Source of the DNA: JAQUCI01 sp964553255
GTDB lineage: Bacteria > Bacillota_I > Bacilli_A > Erysipelotrichales > Erysipelotrichaceae
DNA: 34,090 nucleotides
Direction of reading: 5' to 3'
Assembly: GCA_964553255.1 (NCBI GenBank)
Contig: CAZKJS010000016.1
Span: forward strand, 1-34,090
Both the position numbers and the translations under genes were made by a program. The notes beneath the pieces are model-generated. The model was given only the letters and a program-made list of their open reading frames with translations. It was not told the DNA's origin and did not search any database. This document shows, one piece after another, positions 1 through 7,065 of this stretch. Within the stretch, counting starts at the first letter, position 1, and every line of letters starts with the position of its first letter.

Positions 1-504
1 AGCACCAAGCTCATTAAAGGTGAAACCTGAACTCATGGTTAGTAAGTGCTCAATAGTGATATCACGAAACTTAAGTTTATCAAGTGGCGACATATGATCA
101 CCCAAATACTTCGTTATCGAATCATTAACATTTAACAAACCATCATCAATCAACATACCAATCGCTAAAGCTGTTATAGTCTTAGATAAAGAAAAAGTAT
201 AACGCCAATAATCAATTTTATAAGGTTTATTAGTCATTTCCAATATTACATTGTTATTTTTAACTATAATCAAACTATGAATCGCTGTTGAAGCATCATT
301 GTTCAATTCTTTGATGAAGTCATTAATAATACTGCTGTTAATACCAGTTTCCTCAGGTGTAGCATAATTAAAATCAAATGTATTTTCATAAGATAAAAAA
401 GCCGGCTTTTGACTTACAAAAGGTACAAATGTTTTAACCGTAGTTTTTCTGTTTAATATGGCATTCCCTAGATTTAATGCATTTTTCTGAATTCGTAAGT
501 CCAC
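1..504 (-). CDS. Serine hydrolase, beta-lactamase class C-like (5' part; runs off the window)
   Basis: This is the first 168 codons of a gene that continues past the left edge. The start is GTG at 502-504, preceded by an AAGGAG ribosome binding site five bases upstream. The reading frame contains the sequence YTFSLSKTITALAIG, giving the S-x-x-K nucleophile/base motif of the class C beta-lactamase and penicillin-binding esterase superfamily at about residues 105-108. It ends with ITIEHLLTMSSGFTF, the helix-turn that follows in this family. Members hydrolyse ester or amide bonds of wall peptides, beta-lactams or small esters. The exact substrate cannot be told, because the Tyr and KTG-like motifs lie outside the window. 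No signal peptide is visible, so a cytoplasmic esterase-like enzyme is more likely than a secreted beta-lactamase. It has its own promoter and is separate from rpsU. Confidence 0.75.
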   Translation of the reverse strand, partial: MDLRIQKNALNLGNAILNRKTTVKTFVPFVSQKPAFLSYENTFDFNYATPEETGINSSIINDFIKELNNDASTAIHSLIIVKNNNVILEMTNKPYKIDYWRYTFSLSKTITALAIGMLIDDGLLNVNDSITKYLGDHMSPLDKLKFRDITIEHLLTMSSGFTFNELGA

Positions 505-537
505 AAACGCTCCTTAAGGTGCTAAATCACTGACTTA

Positions 538-546
538 ATTATAACA
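538..546 (-). promoter_or_regulatory. Extended -10 promoter for the serine hydrolase gene
   Basis: On the minus strand the sequence reads TGTTATAAT, an extended -10 element. It lies about 34 bases upstream of the GTG start. No good -35 is present, as expected for an extended -10 promoter. Confidence 0.5.
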
Positions 547-572
547 TACCTAATTTAAAGTAAACATCAAAC

Positions 573-591
573 AAAAAACCCGCATGGGGTT
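573..591 (-). terminator. Rho-independent terminator of rpsU
   Basis: On the minus strand an AACCC/GGGTT hairpin is followed by TTTTTT. It begins five bases after the rpsU stop and separates rpsU from the serine hydrolase promoter. Confidence 0.75.
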
Positions 592-596
592 CTTGT

Positions 597-779
597 TTAT
601 TTCTTTTTACGACTAGCTTTACGTGCGGCTTCTGATTTTAGTTTACGTGCAACACCAGGTTTAACGTAATACTCTCTTTTACGAGCTTCGGCAAGGGTTC
701 CGTTACGGGATACTTGACGCTTGAATCGACGCAATGCATCGTCCAACACTTCATTTTCCTTTAATACTATCCTCGGCAT
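597..779 (-). CDS. rpsU: 30S ribosomal protein S21
   Basis: This is a 60-residue basic protein starting MPRIVLKENEVLDDALRRFK and ending in a lysine/arginine-rich tail, the usual size and sequence of bacterial S21. S21 binds the small subunit near the 3' end of 16S rRNA and helps base pairing with the Shine-Dalgarno sequence. The ribosome binding site is unusual, GGAAGGGGGGG, with seven Gs in a row at 784-790. The gene is transcribed alone, between its own promoter and a terminator. In Bacillus relatives rpsU lies next to mtaB/deoC; here about 2 kb of accessory sequence separates it from deoC. Confidence 0.95.
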   Translation of the reverse strand: MPRIVLKENEVLDDALRRFKRQVSRNGTLAEARKREYYVKPGVARKLKSEAARKASRKKK

Positions 780-809
780 AATTCCCCCCCTTCCAAACTT
801 AGCAATGTT

Positions 810-838
810 ATTATAGCCAATAACATTATAAAAAGCAA
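810..838 (-). promoter_or_regulatory. Sigma-A-type promoter of rpsU
   Basis: On the minus strand TTGCTT (833-838) and TATAAT (810-815) are separated by exactly 17 bases. Transcription would start near 803, leaving a leader of about 24 bases. The same TTGCTT-N17 arrangement recurs in front of satD and gpsB. Confidence 0.65.
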
Positions 839-1064
839 CCTTAAATCACATATTTTTCCATAATATATTCACAATTATTTCACAAAATCATGGTTTGTCA
901 TTATCAATAATTTATATCAAAATAATTACTTTTTATATCATTAAACTTAATCATCAACTATCTTTAAGTCAAGTTTCTGTTTGTTTACGATCTTCACCAC
1001 TAATTACTTCAGTTTACACAGATTTAGTTAAAATGGACAATATCGTCGTATGTAGAAATTAATA
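839..1064. other. AT-rich gene-free stretch
   Basis: No open reading frame of useful length, RNA gene or clear repeat is visible. A short minus-strand run of 14 codons (near 975-1018, reading EVISGEDRKQTET before a TGA) looks protein-like. It is closed by stops on both sides and could be a remnant, but it cannot be assigned. Confidence 0.4.
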
Positions 1065-1118
1065 CTAGTAGTTTCCTTCAACCTTCTTACCTGAATCAAG
1101 CGCAACCCTGGTTGTATT
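1065..1118 (-). pseudogene. Decayed 3' end of a second deoC copy
   Basis: Read on the minus strand, the 18 codons ending at the TAG at 1065-1067 give VNTTRVALDSGKKVEGNY. This matches the last residues of deoC in this window (…GVKLVRGDKVEGSY), with the stop at the same place. Identity fades upstream of about 1118, where small indels would be needed, and no intact frame continues. The best reading is a leftover deoC 3' end lying between the DUF3307 gene and rpsU. The match is short, so chance or convergence cannot be fully excluded. Confidence 0.6.
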
Positions 1119-1167
1119 GACTTAAAAGATGGGGCTGTTACATATTGGGGTCTTGTTGATTTTTACA

Positions 1168-1878
1168 TTAATTTGATTTTATCCATACAAATGACAAATA
1201 AAGAACAAACCCAAGAAGCACACTTAGTAACGTCCCAATAAGATATTTCGAGCGAAAATTAGTATCCTTCTCTTTGTCATCGAATTGACCATATCTAACC
1301 ATCGTTTTAGCAGCAATTAAAAAACCAATTCCATTAATTGATCCAGATACTCCCATTGCCAAAATCAACATTCTCTCCAGTATCCCAATAACCGTTCCCT
1401 CGTCAATTTCAAACTTTTTTACAGATTTATCTTTGTTGACCATGCAAAGAACTTTGTCAATCAAAATACTTGATGGCATTATTAGATATGAAATAATAAC
1501 AGCAAACAACAAAAAATCATTGACGTGCACTTCCGAAACTGTTAAGTAATCAAACATAGCAATATAAATAATCAGAATAGAAATATGAAGAACCTGATCA
1601 AGTAGAAAGGTTAAAAGCTTAACTTGTTGATGATTATCCATTTTCTTACTAACATACACGTTAAGGTTATCAATTGTAAAATGTGATATCAAAACAATTA
1701 TTCCTAAAACAACAACATTTTTTGACTTAGTCATAAACCAGTAAATCAAAACAATGATTATCGTATATATTAAAACATGCTTAACTATACTTTCTTTCTT
1801 TTTGCTAACCATATCATTTGTTTGAAAGTAAAAATCTCCCAAAGCATGGCCTAGCAACATTGCCAATATCAAGTTCAT
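1168..1878 (-). CDS. DUF3307 family polytopic membrane protein
   Basis: A 236-residue membrane protein with about seven hydrophobic helices. It carries the family's hallmark positions: GHALGDFYFQ near the N-terminus (residues 10-19), SHFTID (about 84-89), LLDQVLHIS (about 111-119), IGILER (about 165-170), IGFLIAAKTMVRYG (about 184-197) and LIGTLLS (about 213-219). The recurring His and Asp residues in or beside membrane helices resemble a metal site, suggesting an intramembrane enzyme, but no activity is established for the family as far as I know. The start codon overlaps the satD stop (ATGA) and has a GAGGTGAT ribosome binding site, so the two are translationally coupled. Function is unknown; a membrane effector or partner of SatD is inference. 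Confidence 0.8.
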   Translation of the reverse strand: MNLILAMLLGHALGDFYFQTNDMVSKKKESIVKHVLIYTIIIVLIYWFMTKSKNVVVLGIIVLISHFTIDNLNVYVSKKMDNHQQVKLLTFLLDQVLHISILIIYIAMFDYLTVSEVHVNDFLLFAVIISYLIMPSSILIDKVLCMVNKDKSVKKFEIDEGTVIGILERMLILAMGVSGSINGIGFLIAAKTMVRYGQFDDKEKDTNFRSKYLIGTLLSVLLGFVLYLSFVWIKSN

Positions 1879-2741
1879 TTAATCACCTCGTTCATTAAAT
1901 CAACCAACGATGCCGTGTACGCTCTCTCATCAGACACACCTCTCGAATAATACTTTTGAACATTTTGTCGAGTCGTTCCAATAACATTTGCAACATCATC
2001 TTGAATTCCTCGCAGTACAAAGCTAGTGCCACTAATATTTTTTCCATTATTGATATGATACTTATCTAGTATAAATGGTTCTGCTTTTTTTACCTGTGAG
2101 ATAGACAAAGTATTCATTTTATCTGTATTATTCCCCGTCCTACGTATAAATGAATTTTTAATTATGTCATTTAAAAATTCAATTTCTTTATCACTAGTTT
2201 GATCTAAATAATTAATTTCACCATTTACTGACATTGGATTCAGTAGTTCATTGACAAGGGATATGCGCAATGAATTCACTCCAAATATTTGTCTTAATTT
2301 GTAATACATGTCCAACATAGTATTTACAGAATTCGAAAAAATATGATTTGAGTTTTTGATATTAAAACACACTGCTTCTTTACGAGTAACACTAATGATA
2401 TCAATAGCCATTTTTGCATTATGATAGGCTTCTCCGTCAAGCAGATTCGTTCCAAAATCTTTATCCATGTAATCTAGTGTACCAACACCTATTCCTGCTC
2501 GTATCTTTGTAGGATAGAGTAACATTTGCATCATTCTTATGTATAAAAAAGCAGTTCCTGGACTATCGAATAGTCCTTGAAATGAATCTCCAGATGAGAT
2601 TTCTACTTTTTTGACAAGTCTATCTTTATAGATTTTGTTAAGAAAATCTATAATTAGTATCATTTTTTTTTGAATGTCATATCGCTCTTCTGATTTTCTA
2701 GATTGAATAATATCTGCAATAAATGCTGTTTGTTGATTCAT
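1875..2741 (-). CDS. satD: SatD family protein: predicted cyclase-like domain plus HTH
   Basis: A 288-residue soluble protein. The start chosen is ATG at 2741, which has an AGGTGAT ribosome binding site; an in-frame TTG at 2792 would overlap the promoter. The N-terminal half carries AFIADIIQSRK (D10), ISSGDSFQGLF (D52), KIRAGIGVGTL (about 79-89) and LDGEAYHNAKMAID (101-114). Order and spacing (two acidic residues 42 apart, then a G-x-G strand, then a helix with conserved Ala about 22 residues on) match class III nucleotidyl cyclases and related palm domains. The C-terminus (about 243-268) is a helix-turn-helix: IQDDVANVIGTTRQNVQKYY. SatD was named from the streptococcal sat (secretion and acid tolerance) operon; its biochemical role is not known to me. 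It is coupled to the downstream DUF3307 gene. Confidence 0.75.
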   Translation of the reverse strand: MNQQTAFIADIIQSRKSEERYDIQKKMILIIDFLNKIYKDRLVKKVEISSGDSFQGLFDSPGTAFLYIRMMQMLLYPTKIRAGIGVGTLDYMDKDFGTNLLDGEAYHNAKMAIDIISVTRKEAVCFNIKNSNHIFSNSVNTMLDMYYKLRQIFGVNSLRISLVNELLNPMSVNGEINYLDQTSDKEIEFLNDIIKNSFIRRTGNNTDKMNTLSISQVKKAEPFILDKYHINNGKNISGTSFVLRGIQDDVANVIGTTRQNVQKYYSRGVSDERAYTASLVDLMNEVIK

Positions 2742-2763
2742 AATATCATCACCTTTTATTTTA

Positions 2764-2792
2764 ATTATAGTGCGTAAATATAAAAAAAGCAA
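2764..2792 (-). promoter_or_regulatory. Promoter of satD-DUF3307, with -35 inside a terminator stem
   Basis: On the minus strand TTGCTT (2787-2792) and TATAAT (2764-2769) are separated by 17 bases. Start of transcription would be near 2757, about 16 bases before the satD ATG. The -35 is the 3' arm of the last of three terminator hairpins, so termination of the deoC operon and initiation of satD share the same bases. Confidence 0.6.
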
Positions 2793-2809
2793 CCATATTC
2801 AGTTGCTTT
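2782..2809 (-). terminator. Terminator of the deoC-containing operon
   Basis: The distal hairpin copy on the minus strand (AAAGCAAC…GTTGCTTT) is followed by seven Ts, a standard intrinsic terminator. The two copies nearer deoC lack a proper T run on this strand. The outermost copy is followed by TTTTT on the plus strand, so the array may also block plus-strand readthrough. Confidence 0.7.
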
Positions 2810-2869
2810 CTACAATAGCAACCATATTCAGTTGCTTTTAACAATAGCAACCATATTCAGTTGCTTTTT
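2786..2869. repeat. Three tandem copies of a 29-bp hairpin unit
   Basis: The unit contains AGCAAC-CATATTCA-GTTGCT, a six-base-pair stem with an eight-base loop. Copies begin at 2788, 2817 and 2846, an exact 29-bp period, and the hairpin core is identical in all three. The copies differ only in the short linkers. It looks like a recent tandem amplification of a terminator. Confidence 0.9.
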
Positions 2870-2873
2870 AATT

Positions 2874-3539
2874 CTAATAACTTCCTTCTACCTTATCTCC
2901 TCGAACAAGTTTAACCCCACTTGATGTTCCTATTCTTGTTGCACCAGCATCAATCATCATTAACATGTCATCAAATGTTTTAACGCCACCTGATGCTTTA
3001 ACTTGCATTGTGCTTGTGATATTCTTTTTCATTAATTCAACATCAGTACTCGTGGCTCCACCTGTTGAAAAGCCAGTTGAAGTTTTTACAAAGTCAGCAT
3101 TTGCTTTTACCGCGGCTTGACAAGCTCCTATTTTTTCTTGATCAGTTAATAAACATGTCTCGATGATGACTTTAACTGTTTTACCATTGGCCGCTTTAAC
3201 AACCGCGCTTATATCTTGAGCTACCTCATCAATTAAACCCTGCTTGAGCAAACCTATATTTATTACCATATCCAACTCATCAGCACCATCAATGACTGCT
3301 TGTGATGTTTCATAGGCTTTTACGATAGATGTACTTGCACCCAGTGGAAACCCAATTACAGTACATACTTTAACGTCGCTATCACATAATAATTCTTTAC
3401 AATAACTCACCCAATATGGATTAACACAAACAGATGCGAAATCATGAATTTTCGCTTCCGCACATAATTGCTTGATCATTTCAGCATCAGCGTTAGGCTT
3501 AAGCAATGTATGATCGATAAACTTATTATAAGATTTCAT
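2874..3539 (-). CDS. deoC: Deoxyribose-phosphate aldolase
   Basis: A 221-residue class I aldolase that splits 2-deoxyribose 5-phosphate into glyceraldehyde 3-phosphate and acetaldehyde, in deoxynucleoside catabolism. The Schiff-base lysine is K152 in DFVKTSTGF, with the second active-site lysine K181 in VKASGGVKT and D90 in DELDMVI. The length is normal. The ribosome binding site AGGAGG lies inside the murE 3' end, and the two genes overlap by 14 bases. deoC is last in the operon and is followed by triplicated hairpins. A degenerate copy of its 3' end occurs at 1065-1118. Confidence 0.97.
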   Translation of the reverse strand: MKSYNKFIDHTLLKPNADAEMIKQLCAEAKIHDFASVCVNPYWVSYCKELLCDSDVKVCTVIGFPLGASTSIVKAYETSQAVIDGADELDMVINIGLLKQGLIDEVAQDISAVVKAANGKTVKVIIETCLLTDQEKIGACQAAVKANADFVKTSTGFSTGGATSTDVELMKKNITSTMQVKASGGVKTFDDMLMMIDAGATRIGTSSGVKLVRGDKVEGSY

Positions 3540-4986
3540 CTTCTTCCTCCTTATTGATATATTTTCTTAAAATATCTCTTGCTACCTTATCATCACCCAT
3601 CCAAGGATCATTACCAAATTCTCTGGCAATATAATCTTCATCCCCTTTTCCTAAGATAAGTATCGTATCATTAGCGTTTGCTAATTCAAGAGCTTGACGA
3701 ATTGCATCATAGCGATTCTCAATAATAACATAACGATCATCAATTTCCGATGCGATGTCATGACAAATATCGATTACTGCCTCATTACGTGGATCTTCTT
3801 CCGTTAGAATCAACAAATCACAATACGTATGACTTATTTTTCCTAATTTAGGCCTTTTTTTACTATCTCTTTTACCAGCGCTGCCAAAAACAGTGATTAT
3901 CTTATTTTTTCGTTGAGTTATCGCTTTTGCATATTCATAAATCTGCGTAAACCCATCTGGTGTATGTGCATAATCAACAATCACATTAAATGGCTGTCCT
4001 TCATCAATTATTTCAACTCTACCTTCAATTTGCTCAATATATGCAACAGCATCAATTATGTCTTTCATGTTTAATTTAGATTCGTGTAATGCTGCAATAA
4101 TAGCTAAAAGATTATATACATTAAACTTGGCTACTAAGTTTGTCTCAACCGCATACTCTTCACCAGCGTAGTTTAAAGTAAACGTTGTACTTTTAGCACT
4201 TAATTTAATGTTAGTTGCTTGATAGGTTGCTTTTTCATCAATACCATAAGTTACAATGTTAGCATCTATAATATCAAGTAGTCGCTTACCATATTCATCA
4301 TCAATATTGATTATGGCACATTTATCAGCATCTAAAATACGAAATAATCGCGCTTTAGCTTCAAAGTAGTTTTCCATTGTACCATGATAATCAAGATGTT
4401 CATGTGTTAGATTGGTAAAAATCGCATAATCAAAATCAATTCCTTCGATTCGGCGTTGATCAAGACCATGACTTGATACTTCAATAGCAACTGCTTTAAC
4501 ATTTGCTTTATACATATCGCTAAATACTTTTGTCAGAAAAATGACATCAGGGGTAGTACTGCCGGTACTCATATGGATATTATTATATTCAATACCAATC
4601 GTTCCAATGTATCCACAAGCTTTTTTCTTACTCATAATATTTTTGATCGTAATTGCAATGGATGATTTACCATTGGTACCAGTAACACCAAAAACTTTCA
4701 TTTTTTTCGATACATGACCATAAAAGCGATCAGTGACATCAGCTAAAACAGCATAAACATCCATAACTTTAATGTATACGATATCCTCAACGTAATTACT
4801 TAAGTCGTCCGCATGAACAACACAAACTGCTCCATTGTTTATGGCTTCATCAACATAAAGATGACCATCGTTGATCATACCTTTCAAACAGAAAAACATT
4901 CCGTTTTTTACTTTTAAACGTGAATCAGAGAAAATCTGTTCAATATTTATCGCTGGTGTTTTAGCTATTAATTTATCAAGTCGCAT
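3526..4986 (-). CDS. murE: UDP-N-acetylmuramoyl-tripeptide synthetase
   Basis: A 486-residue Mur ligase that adds the third amino acid to UDP-MurNAc-L-Ala-D-Glu using ATP, in cytoplasmic peptidoglycan precursor synthesis. Visible landmarks are the P-loop GVTGTNGKSS (100-109), TTPD (144-147), SSHGLDQRR (171-179), the lysine expected to be carbamylated (K211 in EAKARLF) and VDYAHTPD (338-345). The amino-acid specificity motif reads EEDPRNE (396-402) instead of the DNPR typical of diaminopimelate-adding enzymes. The conserved Arg favours diaminopimelate, but lysine-type enzymes with DDPR exist, so the cross-link type is not settled. It sits two bases after mtaB and overlaps deoC. Confidence 0.93.
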   Translation of the reverse strand: MRLDKLIAKTPAINIEQIFSDSRLKVKNGMFFCLKGMINDGHLYVDEAINNGAVCVVHADDLSNYVEDIVYIKVMDVYAVLADVTDRFYGHVSKKMKVFGVTGTNGKSSIAITIKNIMSKKKACGYIGTIGIEYNNIHMSTGSTTPDVIFLTKVFSDMYKANVKAVAIEVSSHGLDQRRIEGIDFDYAIFTNLTHEHLDYHGTMENYFEAKARLFRILDADKCAIINIDDEYGKRLLDIIDANIVTYGIDEKATYQATNIKLSAKSTTFTLNYAGEEYAVETNLVAKFNVYNLLAIIAALHESKLNMKDIIDAVAYIEQIEGRVEIIDEGQPFNVIVDYAHTPDGFTQIYEYAKAITQRKNKIITVFGSAGKRDSKKRPKLGKISHTYCDLLILTEEDPRNEAVIDICHDIASEIDDRYVIIENRYDAIRQALELANANDTILILGKGDEDYIAREFGNDPWMGDDKVARDILRKYINKEEEDEIL

Positions 4987-4988
4987 AT

Positions 4989-6281
4989 TTACTCCTTTAT
5001 GATATATCCATGTAATTGTTGACCAATATAATCACTTACTCTTACATTGTATATTTTTTTTGGTTTTTTTTCAGTACATTTTACCTTTACTGACAAATAT
5101 TCACTAGTGTATCCAATCATTTCATTATTTTTTGAAGATTCAAAAATAACCTGTACTTCTTTATCTATAAAACTGCGAGTATAGTTTTCATTTAGTTGTG
5201 ATGACAGATCAAGTAGGCATTTAACTCTTTTTTTCTTGATGATCTCATTAACTTGTTGATCAAGTTGAGCAGCCAATGTTTTAGCTTTTAACGAAAATGG
5301 AAAAACATGTATAAACGAGAATGCCATTTTTAAAGCGAAGTTATAAGTATCATTGAAATCATCATCACTCTCTTGTGCAAATCCAACAATGATGTCTGTA
5401 CTAATCGCAATATCCGCAATAGTTGTTCTTATCTGTTTAATCTTTTCTTCAAAATAGTTTACATCATAAGGTCGACCCATGAGCTTTAAAATCTTATCTG
5501 AACCAGATTGCATTGGTATATGTAAATGTCTAGCAATTCTTTGGTTTTTTTTCATCAACGTTATTAGATCATCTGTTACTTCTGTAATCTCAATTGATGA
5601 AATTCGAATTCTTTGCACATCAGTTTTTAAAAGCTCTTTTATTAGATCAGTTAAAGTCATATTGTATTCTTTGCCATAGCGACCGGTATGAATACCGGAT
5701 AAAACAATCTCATTATGACCACTACTTATTAGTTTTATTGCTTGTGTTAATACTTTTTCAGGAGCTAGTGATCGCTCTTTTCCTCTAGCATATGGAATGA
5801 TGCAATAAGTGCAGAACTGATCACAACCATCTTGAATTTTAAGAAAAGCTCTTGTGTGAGTGTCAAAATGATCAACTATTAGCTCATCAAAATTCGGGTC
5901 TTCTAATACATCACTAATTACTATTTGTTGTTTACGCTCATCAATAGCTTTGTTGATATGTTGTAACAATTCGTTTTTATGCGATGAGCCAATTAATACA
6001 TCAATACGCGGATCTGCAGTTATATTCTTCTCATTCACTTGTACCATGCAACCTATCACACAAATTATTGCATTTTCATTTTGATGTAACGCTTGATTTA
6101 TCTTTTGTCTTGTTTTAGCACTAGCTGTATTAGTGATAGCACAACTATTTACAATATATATATCAGCTTTTTCATCAAATGTTTTTTGAATATATCCTGC
6201 TTGTTTCAAAATTAAAACGTAACTTTCGGATTCATAAGTATTTACTTTACAACCTAATGTATGAATAGCGAAACTCTTCAT
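4989..6281 (-). CDS. mtaB: tRNA (t6A37) C2-methylthiotransferase
   Basis: A 430-residue radical-SAM methylthiotransferase that converts t6A to ms2t6A at position 37 of ANN-decoding tRNAs. The N-terminal UPF0004 domain supplies C11, C47 and C78 (TLGCKVNTYE, NSCAIT, IGCMV) for one [4Fe-4S] cluster. The radical-SAM motif CDQFCTYC (153-160) supplies the other, and a C-terminal TRAM domain follows. The TLGCKVNTYESE start and SCAIT motif separate it from MiaB, which is encoded at 19268-20692. The neighbour order rsmE-X-mtaB matches the Bacillus yqeU-yqeV order except for one inserted gene. Confidence 0.95.
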   Translation of the reverse strand: MKSFAIHTLGCKVNTYESESYVLILKQAGYIQKTFDEKADIYIVNSCAITNTASAKTRQKINQALHQNENAIICVIGCMVQVNEKNITADPRIDVLIGSSHKNELLQHINKAIDERKQQIVISDVLEDPNFDELIVDHFDTHTRAFLKIQDGCDQFCTYCIIPYARGKERSLAPEKVLTQAIKLISSGHNEIVLSGIHTGRYGKEYNMTLTDLIKELLKTDVQRIRISSIEITEVTDDLITLMKKNQRIARHLHIPMQSGSDKILKLMGRPYDVNYFEEKIKQIRTTIADIAISTDIIVGFAQESDDDFNDTYNFALKMAFSFIHVFPFSLKAKTLAAQLDQQVNEIIKKKRVKCLLDLSSQLNENYTRSFIDKEVQVIFESSKNNEMIGYTSEYLSVKVKCTEKKPKKIYNVRVSDYIGQQLHGYIIKE

Positions 6282-6282
6282 T

Positions 6283-7065
6283 TTATTTTTCCTTTTTGTG
6301 AAGCAACTTTATGTGATTATGCAATTTTGCTTCAACATATTTATTACATAAATTTGTCGATATCAATGTGTTTATCAATAGATCAACATCATCACTTAGT
6401 ATGGCTTTAGCTACCTCAAGCAGTCTTTCTTTTGTAAAGTGACGAGGATCCTTAAAGCGATCGAATTGCCATTTGATGACTTTTGATCCTAAACTTACTT
6501 GATATACACTCTTAGTATTAAGATTAAAGATAATATAACTATCTTTGTTTGAAGCAAGAAATATACTTGAACTAAATCCTGCTTTATATGGTGCTTCTTT
6601 ATAGTGATTAACATCAATCATGATATCATTGAAACTTTTTTGAAGTTTATAATATTGTGGTAAATCAAAAACAATCATTTGATTTTCATAAAGAGCGTTT
6701 AGTAGCTCATCGAAAAATGCAATGCGAATAACTTGATCTTTCTTTGTTGTGAAATGTTTAGTATTAGCTTTAGCTTTTAACATCTCATCATCAATACACT
6801 GCTTACGTTCGTTATATTCAAAATATTGCCATATGTCAAATAGGCGTTGTCTAAGGTCTTCGTAGTGTTTTTCAAATTCTTCTTTATTTAATAAGCTTTG
6901 ATATATGATCTCATAATCGAAGAAATCTTTATCATCATTTAATTTATGTTTAAGACCGTACTTATTAAGTTGTTTCTCAATAATTGTTCTTTGTTGTTTA
7001 AAGTATGTAACATTACGATAGTTAAGGTTGCCATTTTTCTTTAAAATATTGATTATTTTTTCCAT
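6283..7065 (-). CDS. Hypothetical protein between rsmE and mtaB
   Basis: A 260-residue protein I do not recognise. It is soluble, rich in Lys, Asn, Tyr and Phe, and has no signal peptide or membrane helix. The N-terminal half looks helical and charged (DLRQRLFDIWQYFEYNERK region). The middle contains a strand-rich part (SSSIFLASNKDSYIIFNL, KSVYQVSLGSKVIKWQF). The C-terminus ends in a Lys/His-rich helix. The start overlaps the rsmE stop by 13 bases and the stop is one base from mtaB, so it is firmly inside a tRNA/rRNA-modification operon. A role connected with RNA modification is a guess from context only. Confidence 0.75.
   Translation of the reverse strand: MEKIINILKKNGNLNYRNVTYFKQQRTIIEKQLNKYGLKHKLNDDKDFFDYEIIYQSLLNKEEFEKHYEDLRQRLFDIWQYFEYNERKQCIDDEMLKAKANTKHFTTKKDQVIRIAFFDELLNALYENQMIVFDLPQYYKLQKSFNDIMIDVNHYKEAPYKAGFSSSIFLASNKDSYIIFNLNTKSVYQVSLGSKVIKWQFDRFKDPRHFTKERLLEVAKAILSDDVDLLINTLISTNLCNKYVEAKLHNHIKLLHKKEK

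Noticed and set aside
975..1018. Minus-strand peptide EVISGEDRKQTET in the gap upstream of rpsU
   Set aside because: Only 14 codons, bounded by stops, with no start or ribosome binding site and no recognised family.
1119..1167. GGGGCTGTTACATATTGGGGTC, reminiscent of an insertion-sequence end
   Set aside because: No matching inverted end or transposase fragment is found nearby; resemblance alone is too weak.
2786..2869. Tandem hairpin array considered as a CRISPR
   Set aside because: There are only three copies with 9-base linkers and no unique spacers or cas genes; the structure is that of repeated terminators.
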